Below, one piece after another: positions 1 through 6,900 of a stretch of 7,096 nt of DNA. Source of the DNA: Candidatus Kapaibacterium sp. GTDB lineage: Bacteria > Bacteroidota > Ignavibacteria > Kapaibacteriales > UBA2268. Position 1 is the first letter of the stretch, and every line of letters starts with the position of its first letter. The DNA is taken from assembly GCA_030835065.1 (NCBI GenBank), contig JAUQWR010000726.1:1-7096 (forward strand), given 5' to 3'. Both the position numbers and the translations under genes were made by a program. Below the pieces are notes generated by a model. It was not told the origin of the DNA, searched no databases, and saw only the letters and a program-made list of their open reading frames with translations.

Positions 1-392
1 AACTTAAGAATGAGAAAATTACTATCATTGTTTCTACTCCTTATATGGATGAGGCTGGTTTATGTGATAGAATTGCTCTCATACAAAATGGAAATATTCT
101 TGGCATAGACAGTCCCGCCGGAATTATTTCAAACTTCAAACACAAATTATTCAAAATTACAACTGATAAAATTGGTAAAATGCTCAACATAATTAAAAAC
201 TATGAATATTGCCACTCTGCTTTCCCATTTGGGGAATCCATTCATTTTACTTTTAAAAATAATCTAATTGATTTCAAAGCTCTTCAGCAATATATAAAAT
301 CGAGTAACTTATCAATTAATGAAATATCTGAAATCAATCCAAATATCGAAGACTGCTTTATGGAACTAATGCTTGGAGTAGCAAATGAATAA
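1..392 (+). CDS. ABC-2 exporter ATP-binding protein, N-half-YbhF-like (5' partial)
   Basis: This is the C-terminal part of an ABC ATPase. The frame is open from base 3 to the TAA at 390-392 (129 residues); the start, Walker A, signature and Walker B lie before the window. The visible part begins at the end of the nucleotide-binding domain with IVSTPYMDEAGLCDRIALI, the region that normally reads STHYMDEA. The switch histidine is replaced by proline (codon CCT, 39-41). The tail ends with INEISEINPNIEDCFMELM, which resembles the end of the first ATPase domain in E. coli YbhF (recalled as ININETTPRFEDAFIDLL); that domain also lacks the histidine. It is therefore probably the counterpart of the YbhF N-terminal half, encoded as its own gene. 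It overlaps the next ATPase gene by 8 bases, which suggests translational coupling. Its likely role is to pair with that ATPase on the cytoplasmic face of the exporter. The ATG at 45 is internal and is not the start. Confidence 0.88.
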   Translation, partial: LKNEKITIIVSTPYMDEAGLCDRIALIQNGNILGIDSPAGIISNFKHKLFKITTDKIGKMLNIIKNYEYCHSAFPFGESIHFTFKNNLIDFKALQQYIKSSNLSINEISEINPNIEDCFMELMLGVANE

Positions 393-1116
393 TGAATTTT
401 CGATAGAAGTTGAGCATTTGAGTAAGCATTTTGGAAGCTTTAGAGCTGTGGACGACATTAGTTTTAATGTAAAAAAAGGCGAAATATTCGGTTTTTTGGG
501 TGCTAATGGCGCAGGCAAATCAACTGCTATGAAAATGCTCTGCGGGCTCTCGAAACCTAGTGCCGGAAAAGCCAAAATTGCTGGTTTTGATATTTATAAG
601 GACACTGAAAAAATTAAGAAAAGTATCGGTTACATGAGTCAAAAATTCTCTCTTTATGATGATTTAAATCTTAAAGAGAATATTCAATTTTACGCCGGAA
701 TATATGGGCTTAATAACAATCTAATCACACACAAAACAAACGAATTAATCTCGAAATTTGGGCTTGAAAATAGTGCTAAAAAGCTACTTAGAGAAATGCC
801 GCTCGGTTGGAAGCAAAAACTTGCTTTTTCGGTTGCTGTTATTCATTCTCCGGAAATAGTCTTTTTGGACGAACCTACAGGCGGAGTTGATCCTATTACC
901 AGGCGTCAGTTTTGGGAATTAATTTACGAAGCTGCTGATTCCGGCGTAACTGTTTTTGTTACTACTCATTACATGGACGAAGCCGAATATTGCCAAAGAA
1001 TTTCAATGATGAATGCCGGTAAAATTGTAGCTTTGGGTTCGCCCAATGAACTCAAAAATTCTTATTCTGCAGATAATATGGATGAAGTTTTCCAAAAAAT
1101 TGCTAGAGGTAATTGA
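385..1116 (+). CDS. ybhF: ABC-2 exporter ATP-binding protein, C-half-YbhF-like
   Basis: Complete 243-residue ABC ATPase that binds and hydrolyses ATP to drive export through the permeases encoded next. Visible motifs are Walker A GANGAGKST (39-47), Q-loop in YMSQKFSLYDDL (Q86), signature region MPLGWKQKLA (138-147), Walker B IVFLDEP (158-164, catalytic E163), D-loop GGVDP (166-170) and H-loop TTHYMDEAEYC (H195). The signature departs from LSGGQ; the second domain of E. coli YbhF, recalled as LPLGFKQRLA, departs in the same way, and the stretch from YMSQKFSLY onward is closely similar. The size is one ABC domain, so this equals the C-terminal half of YbhF. The ATG at 385 is preceded by GGAG (375-378) at 6-base spacing and overlaps the previous gene. 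The stop shares one base with the next start. The substrate cannot be read from the sequence; YbhF-type pumps are linked to cationic drugs and Na+/Li+ efflux. The symbol marks family resemblance, not proven orthology. Confidence 0.93.
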   Translation: MNNEFSIEVEHLSKHFGSFRAVDDISFNVKKGEIFGFLGANGAGKSTAMKMLCGLSKPSAGKAKIAGFDIYKDTEKIKKSIGYMSQKFSLYDDLNLKENIQFYAGIYGLNNNLITHKTNELISKFGLENSAKKLLREMPLGWKQKLAFSVAVIHSPEIVFLDEPTGGVDPITRRQFWELIYEAADSGVTVFVTTHYMDEAEYCQRISMMNAGKIVALGSPNELKNSYSADNMDEVFQKIARGN

Positions 1117-2219
1117 TGAATAGGTTTTTGGAATTTGTTAAAAAGGAATTTTATCATATTTGGCGTGATAAAAAAACTTTATTGGTTCTATTCGGAATGC
1201 CTCCAATTCTGATTTTACTTTTTGGATTTGCTATCTCGAATGAAATTAAAAATGCTCCAATTGCGATTTTAGATAATTCTAAAGATGAAGTAACTCAAAA
1301 AATTTCTGAAAAACTCTTATCTTCTGGATATTTTATTTTATATGAAAATCTTGATTCATATAATCAAATTGAAGATATTTTTAGATTGGGCAAAGTAAAG
1401 CAAGTTATTATATTTGAAACAAATTTTGCATATAAACTAAATTCTGAAATGCATGCAAATATTCAAATTATCTCTGATGCAAGCGATCCGAATACAGCCA
1501 ATACACTATTAAACTATACAAGCAAAATTGTGATGGATTACAATCTGGAAATTAATAATAATGCCAAAATGCCATTTGTTATTAATACTGAATTAAAAAT
1601 GAGATATAATGAAAACACAAAAAGTGCATATATGTTTGTTCCAGGTCTGATTACCATTATTCTTATGCTTGTTGCAGCTATGATGACTTCGATTTCAATT
1701 ACTAGAGAAAAGGAATTAGGGACTATGGAGATACTTTTAGCATCTCCAATGAAGCCAATTCAAATAATTATAGCTAAAGTATGCCCCTATTTGCTTCTTG
1801 GATTAGTCGATGCAATTATAATTCTACTACTAGGCGTTTTTGTATTTAATGTGCCTATCAAAGGAAGTTTAGTCTTGCTATTCGCAGTTGGTATGCTTTT
1901 TATCACGACCTCTCTTTCATTAGGTATTCTTATTTCAAGTGTTACTTCGAGCCAACAAATTGCATTAATGATTTCATTGATGGGCTTGATGTTGCCTACC
2001 ATGCTTTTATCCGGGTTTATTTTTCCAATTGCAAATATGCCTTTGGCACTCCAATTGTTTACTCATCTTATTCCGGCAAAGTGGTTCAATATTATTATAA
2101 AAGATATTATGCTCAAAGGATCTGGATTTTTTGACCTCTGGAAAGAAATTCTAATACTGATTGGATTTACTACATTCTTCATTTTAGTCAGTTTGAAAAA
2201 ATTTAAGATCAGGTTATAA
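1116..2219 (+). CDS. ybhS: ABC-2 type permease, YbhS-like
   Basis: Integral membrane subunit of the exporter, 367 residues from the ATG at 1116. A TTG at 1113 would add one residue, but the ATG overlaps the upstream TGA by one base and sits 6 bases after AGAGG (1105-1109), so it is preferred. Topology is the usual ABC-2 form: cytoplasmic KKEFYHIWRDKK (9-20), TM1 at about 21-41, a large extracytoplasmic domain at about 42-168, then five helices near 172-195, 218-245, 250-274, 281-305 and 341-360. The loop after TM2 carries TREKELGTMEILLASPM (196-212), the cytoplasmic segment expected to contact the ATPases. The motif DASDPNTAN (121-129) matches the DGSEPNTAN recalled from E. coli YbhS, and the LLSGFIFPIANMP region also agrees. 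It probably forms a heterodimer with the next permease. The TAA at 2217-2219 ends one base before the next start. Confidence 0.92.
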   Translation: MNRFLEFVKKEFYHIWRDKKTLLVLFGMPPILILLFGFAISNEIKNAPIAILDNSKDEVTQKISEKLLSSGYFILYENLDSYNQIEDIFRLGKVKQVIIFETNFAYKLNSEMHANIQIISDASDPNTANTLLNYTSKIVMDYNLEINNNAKMPFVINTELKMRYNENTKSAYMFVPGLITIILMLVAAMMTSISITREKELGTMEILLASPMKPIQIIIAKVCPYLLLGLVDAIIILLLGVFVFNVPIKGSLVLLFAVGMLFITTSLSLGILISSVTSSQQIALMISLMGLMLPTMLLSGFIFPIANMPLALQLFTHLIPAKWFNIIIKDIMLKGSGFFDLWKEILILIGFTTFFILVSLKKFKIRL

Positions 2220-2220
2220 A

Positions 2221-3351
2221 ATGAGAAATATAAAAATTATCATAAAAAAAGAGTTTAAGCAGATATTTAGAACTCGAACAATGCTCGGAATAATATTTGT
2301 AATGCCAATAATTCAGCTACTTATACTTGCACAAGCAGCTACTTATGAAATGAAAGATATTAGAATCTGCGTAATCGATATGGATAAAAGCTCTACAAGC
2401 AGAGAACTAATCAACAAATTTTCTGCATCAAATTATTTCAAATTGTCTGTTTATGCAAATTCAGAGAAAGAGGCTGAATCTGCTCTTGGGCACGACAAAG
2501 CTGATGTTTATATAAATATTGAAAATGGATTTGAAAGAAATTTGATTAGAGAAAACAAATCAAATATCATGCTTGTTGTCAATGCTATTGATGGAGCAAG
2601 GGCAGCTGTTATTATTAACTATGCTTCGTCTGTGATTTTTGATTACAATTCAGAATTTCGCGATAAATATCTATCCATTATAAGTAAAGAATATATTAAT
2701 CCTGAGTTGAAAACTATATCAATAGTTAATCAAAATTGGTTCAATCCGGAATTGGACTATAAAACATTTATGGTACCGGGATTGCTTGTACTTTTGGTAT
2801 CGATTGCAGGTTTATTTCTATCGGGTATGAATATAGTTAAAGAGAAAGAGATCGGCACTATCGAGCAATTAAATGTTACTCCAATTAAAAAACATGAATT
2901 AATAATTGGAAAATTGATACCCTTTTGGATAATCGGGCTATTTGAATTGGGTTTTGGATTATTAGTAGCCAAGCTATTCTACCAAACACCGATAATTGGT
3001 AGTTTACTCGATCTTTATATATTTGCATCAGTATTTATGGTTTTAGTACTTGGAATAGGATTTTTTATATCCAATATAGCAGCAACACAGCAACAATCAA
3101 TGTTTTTGACCTGGTTTTTTACAGTAATATTCATATTATTATCAGGATTATTTACAGCCATAGAAAACATGCCGGGTTGGGCACAAACAATCACAATGTT
3201 CAATCCATTAAAATACTTTATAGATGCAGTAAGGATGATATTGCTAAAAGGAGCAGGATTGAAAGAGATAATCGGATATATATACATACTAATTATATAT
3301 GCTATAATAATCAATAGCTTAGCAGCTATAATGTATAAGAAGACTGTGTAG
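2221..3351 (+). CDS. ybhR: ABC-2 type permease, YbhR-like
   Basis: Second membrane subunit, 376 residues, and the last gene of the exporter operon. It has TM1 at about 20-40, an extracytoplasmic domain at about 42-180, and a C-terminal group of helices near 183-203, 231-252, 262-285, 292-312 and 350-371. The cytoplasmic loop VKEKEIGTIEQLNVTPIKK (206-224) corresponds to the ATPase-contact segment of the preceding permease. The stretch NQNWFNPELDYKTFMVPGL (170-188) matches the NWYNPNLDYKWFVVPSL recalled from E. coli YbhR. ATQQQS (288-293) and ENMPGWAQ (315-322) also agree with YbhR, so it is the YbhR-type rather than the YbhS-type partner. The ATG follows the previous stop by one base, with AGG (2211-2213) as a weak ribosome site. 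Order ATPases-YbhS-YbhR is the same as recalled for E. coli. The gene becomes richer in ATA codons toward its end. Confidence 0.92.
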   Translation: MRNIKIIIKKEFKQIFRTRTMLGIIFVMPIIQLLILAQAATYEMKDIRICVIDMDKSSTSRELINKFSASNYFKLSVYANSEKEAESALGHDKADVYINIENGFERNLIRENKSNIMLVVNAIDGARAAVIINYASSVIFDYNSEFRDKYLSIISKEYINPELKTISIVNQNWFNPELDYKTFMVPGLLVLLVSIAGLFLSGMNIVKEKEIGTIEQLNVTPIKKHELIIGKLIPFWIIGLFELGFGLLVAKLFYQTPIIGSLLDLYIFASVFMVLVLGIGFFISNIAATQQQSMFLTWFFTVIFILLSGLFTAIENMPGWAQTITMFNPLKYFIDAVRMILLKGAGLKEIIGYIYILIIYAIIINSLAAIMYKKTV

Positions 3352-3389
3352 AAAAATATTTTTTTTATTTCAGTATCTTAATTAAATTA

Positions 3390-3406
3390 CAACATGACAA
3401 ATGTTG
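3390..3406. repeat. Short inverted repeat, possible operator
   Basis: CAACAT (3390-3395) and ATGTTG (3401-3406) are perfect 6-base inverted arms around a GACAA spacer. The right arm overlaps the TTGACT at 3404-3409 that could be a -35 element, a position that would suit a repressor site. The arms are short and AT-rich, so chance is a fair alternative. Confidence 0.3.
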
Positions 3407-3427
3407 ACTTTAATTGAAGTATATTTG
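3404..3427 (+). promoter_or_regulatory. Possible promoter of the coiled-coil/helicase cassette
   Basis: TATATTTG (3420-3427) is a full match to the Bacteroidota -7 consensus TAnnTTTG. A TTGACT lies upstream at 3404-3409, but its spacing to the -7 box (about 13 bases from TTG) is shorter than the usual 19-21, and no TTTG is found at the expected -33 position. Read as a sigma70 promoter, TTGACT would pair with the poor -10 GTAAAT (3427-3432) at 17 bases. Some promoter is expected here because the upstream operon ends and composition changes, but the exact site is uncertain. Confidence 0.35.
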
Positions 3428-3443
3428 TAAATAAATAAATTTT

Positions 3444-3448
3444 GAGGA
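3444..3448 (+). promoter_or_regulatory. Ribosome binding site that decides the start at 3454
   Basis: GAGGA lies 5 bases before the ATG at 3454. The in-frame TTG at 3442-3444 would place this ribosome site inside the coding region, so the ATG is the better start. Confidence 0.65.
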
Positions 3449-3453
3449 TTTAT

Positions 3454-3993
3454 ATGGATTCATTAGTTATTACATCAATTCTACTTATATTGTTTGTTGC
3501 AATATTTGTATTTATTCTTTTCTTAAAACAAAAGGATCAACTGAAAATATTAATTGATTTTCAATTAAAAAATGTCGAATTATATGAAAAATTAATTTTA
3601 TTAGAACAATTATTTAATAATATTGTTATTAAGCAAAATAATTTTGAATCCCAATTAGTTGATTTAATTGATAATTTTAAAAAAGATACTAACTTGAATT
3701 TAATTAATTATTCAAAAGTAATAATTCAACAAATAAATAAAACTAATAAAATCAATCATGATGAGTTTGCATTATCTCTATCAAATCATAAAAGTGCATT
3801 AGAAAACCTTAATAATAATTTTACATCCATTTCGAATAAAAATCAATTAGTTTTAAAACAATTTGAAGAAGTCCTACATGACTTCATTGAAAAATACAAA
3901 ATTGATCAAAATGATCAAAAGAAAGTAATAATTAATAAGATAGAAGATGTTTTGAAAGAAATTAAGAATCCTCATGATTTTGGGGGCTTATAA
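3454..3993 (+). CDS. Membrane-anchored coiled-coil protein of unknown function
   Basis: I do not recognise the family. The protein has 179 residues from the ATG at 3454. Residues 4-24 form one strongly hydrophobic helix of mostly I, L, V and F, followed by KQKDQLK. By the positive-inside rule this puts the tail in the cytoplasm. There is no signal-peptidase site in view, so the helix is read as an anchor. The rest (about 27-170) is highly polar, rich in N, K, I, L and E, has very few prolines or glycines, and shows spaced hydrophobic positions typical of long helices or a coiled coil. There is no cysteine or tryptophan and no enzyme motif. The end is PHDFGGL. One base separates its TAA from the helicase start, and GGGGG within its last codons is the likely ribosome site for that gene. 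The two are thus probably co-transcribed and coupled. A plausible role is to tether or gate the helicase at the membrane; this is inference. TM-plus-coiled-coil layouts also occur in ZorA-like and RmuC-like proteins, but I see neither family's diagnostic domain. Confidence 0.8.
   Translation: MDSLVITSILLILFVAIFVFILFLKQKDQLKILIDFQLKNVELYEKLILLEQLFNNIVIKQNNFESQLVDLIDNFKKDTNLNLINYSKVIIQQINKTNKINHDEFALSLSNHKSALENLNNNFTSISNKNQLVLKQFEEVLHDFIEKYKIDQNDQKKVIINKIEDVLKEIKNPHDFGGL
3982..3986 (+). promoter_or_regulatory. Ribosome binding site of the helicase gene
   Basis: GGGGG lies inside the last codons of the coiled-coil gene, 8 bases before the ATG at 3995. A run of five G stands out in this AT-rich region and supports 3995 as the start and coupling of the two genes. 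Confidence 0.5.
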
Positions 3994-3994
3994 A

Positions 3995-6900
3995 ATGTTT
4001 GATAAAAAGATTGAAGATACAAAGCTAGTAATTTCCTATCTATCTTATCTAAGAGATATAAGCAGAAAAATCTTTACAAGAAATGGTTTTAATAAATGTT
4101 ATTTCAATAGAAAATTCAAATGCTTAGTTCCACTGGAAAATAATTCCTTATTATTTGAAACTCATAATCATGAATACAGATTATTACAAAGATTGAATAA
4201 AATATATGAAAAACATAATGATACAGGGATTTTTATTGGATTTGGCAATATTATTGGTAAAAATTCCAAAATATATTCTTCGCCGCTAATTTTAATAAAA
4301 GTAGATGTCCTAATCAATGAAAACGATAAATCCTTAGAATTAAGACCAGATTGCAAAACACTAAGTTTAAATATTGATTTACTTTCTTCACTAACTTCAG
4401 ATGAAGCAAATGAAGATGATATAGAAAAAGAGCTTCCGGGATCTGTCAATACGATTATTGAGAAATATGATCAATCAATTTCAGAATTCAATCTGTTTGA
4501 TATTAATGCGATTAAAGAATTAACTCAATTCTTTTTTGATGAATTGAAAAACACAAGCTATTTTAAAGATATTGAATTAGGGGATAATCAAAAATTTTTA
4601 GATTATATTAACAGTTTTAATTCTGAATTAAAACTTTCTAAACAATATGATAATCTTCAAAAGTCTGAACTTCAATTCTACACTCTTCCTATAATGTTCA
4701 TTCACACAGTTCCAAGTCAATTATCTTCCTATGAAGAACTTAATAAAATGATAAATCTTTTAGAAAAAAGAAATAATATTGGCAATGAATTATTAGAGAA
4801 ATTATTAATAAATACATTAAATCAAAATACTACTATATTCAAAAGTGAAGATAATTTTGACTATTACTCAGAGATACTTCATAGAAATATTCCATTATCA
4901 TTATCGGCCACACAACATAATGCAGTATGTTCTTCTTGGCTTAATGAAATAAGTTACATTCAAGGACCTCCAGGCACTGGCAAATCCCATACAATAATTG
5001 CAATATTATTGACAGCAATTCTCTTAAAAAAAAGAGTTTTGATATGTTCTCAAAAACCTGCGGCTGTCCAAATTATTAATGAGAGAATTAAAAATTTATA
5101 TACTGATCATGATCAATTACATTTTGTTAATTACTTTAACAGGTCTTCAAAATCGGAATTAAAAAATTATTTATCAACAATAATTAAGTTAAAAAAAGGA
5201 TTACAAACAAAAACAGAACAATTGATAAACAATAAAGATTTAAATAAATTAGAATCTGATATTTCAACAATTTACAAAGAAATAAAAGAAGAAAAAGAAA
5301 ATTTAATAAACGAACTAACTAATCAATTTTATATAAAAAAATTTAATGATGATTTTCAATTGAATTATGAATATTTAGAAAAATCATTCGATAATATTTT
5401 ATCAAATTTTAATTTTAGACACATAATTCAAACTAAGCAATTTAAAAATATTTTAGGATATCTTGAATCATATAATAAATCATCTTCAAAATCATTATCT
5501 GGAGAATTATATATATTAAAACTTATTAAATCAATAGAAAAACTTTTAAATATTCCGAATAGTAAACTTACAAAAGATAATGTAAGAATATTTTGGAAAT
5601 CCTTTATTGATATTATCGATGCATATAATTCGATTGAGAGATCCTATAAAAAAATAAAAAATGACATCGATAAACTGAGAACAAGAATTGATAATCAAAA
5701 ATATAAACTTGAAATAAAGCAAAAAGAATACATATCAATTTTTCATAAATATAATATGTACAATAATCTGTTTAAGATTGAAGATAATTACATTAGTGAA
5801 TTTAGTAAATTACTAAATTCAAATCAAACTGAAATAATTGAAAATAAAATATCATTGATTGATTATTCAGAAATTCTTGATATTTTTCCAATTTGGACTT
5901 CGGAAATTCGAGATCTTGGTAAACTATTACCACTTGAGCCAGAACTATTTGATTTGGTTATCATAGATGAAGCATCACAAGTAAATTTAGCTGAAATTAT
6001 ACCAGTACTTTATAGGGCAAAAAAAATTTGCATAGTAGGAGATCATTTACAATTAGGACTAAAATCAATTGGAATGGGTTTTAGTGTAAGCAGGCAATAT
6101 GACAATCTAACATGGAATAATTATCTTGGAGCTAATCTTTCTTATGATATTGGTAAAAATAGGATGTTAAATGCTACTCAATCATCAATTTTAGATTTTA
6201 TTAGATCAGATAAAAATAGTTTTTCCATTAACGAGACACTTTTAGACGAACATTTCAGATCTTTACCCAAATTGGCTCAATTTACGAGTAAATATTTCTA
6301 TTCTGACGACGATAAACCAGATGGTAAATTAAATATCATGACTGAGCTCCCTGATAAAATGATTTTAAAAACTTTTCAAGGGATACTTGTTGATGGATCA
6401 ATTGAAAGGAATAACAAAGGAACAAATAAAGTTAACATAACCGAAGCAAAGGAAGTTATTGAAATTTTAAAAGCTTTAATAAATAAGGATAATCAGGCTA
6501 ACAAATATTATATACCTAAACATTTAAAAGAGTCATATACTATAGGAATTATTTCATTACTTCGAAATCAGTGTGAAAAAATTGATGAGCTTATTGATAA
6601 TGAATTTAATTTTGAGCAATTAGAAAATCAATACAAGTTAATGGTTGGTACACCAGAAGAATTTCAAGGAAATGAAAGAGATATTATTATTATATCATTA
6701 TGTGTCGATGGTGATACTAAAATTCAAGGAGGTACTCAATTCTACGAAGATTCTAGAAGATTTAATGTTGCTACTAGTAGAGCAAAATATTTTACATATT
6801 GCGTCCACTCAAAATTTCAAAATGGTTTTAAATTACTATCAAATTATTTAAACTTTTTTGATTCTATTCCCGACAACTTTTTTATTGATGAAACTCAAGA

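Larger units (their letters stand above)
3352..3453. other. AT-rich intergenic gap between exporter operon and helicase cassette
   Basis: This 102-base stretch is the only real gap in the window and separates two units of different base composition. It has a run of eight T (3359-3366) after an A-rich stretch, a short inverted repeat (3390-3406), a possible promoter (3404-3427), a TAAATAAATAAAT tract (3428-3440) and the ribosome site of the next gene (3444-3448). The A/T palindrome at 3352-3363 could act as a poor terminator, but no GC-rich stem precedes the T-run, so I do not call an intrinsic terminator. Confidence 0.7.

Noticed and set aside
3015..3314. A 99-codon open frame on the - strand, with others at 366-575, 1787-2002 and 2757-2972
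   Set aside because: All are antisense to well-supported ATPase or permease genes and show no recognisable protein features.
3314..3329. Inverted repeat ATAGCT/AGCTAT with a 4-base loop near the end of the ybhR-like gene
   Set aside because: It is inside coding sequence and about 30 bases before the T-run, so it does not form an intrinsic terminator; the arms are short enough to arise by chance.
3352..3366. Poly-A/poly-T palindrome after the exporter operon as an intrinsic terminator
   Set aside because: The stem would be all A/T with no GC and little room for a loop, so a stable terminator hairpin is unlikely.
3442..3453. TTG start for the coiled-coil protein, giving 183 residues
   Set aside because: It would place the GAGGA ribosome site inside the gene; the ATG at 3454 has correct spacing.
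4168..4449. A 93-codon open frame on the - strand
   Set aside because: It is a low-complexity serine-rich shadow of the helicase gene, with no separate ribosome site or domain evidence.
6645..6851. A 68-codon open frame on the + strand
   Set aside because: It lies within the helicase gene in another frame, across motifs V and VI, which are clearly encoded in the frame starting at 3995.
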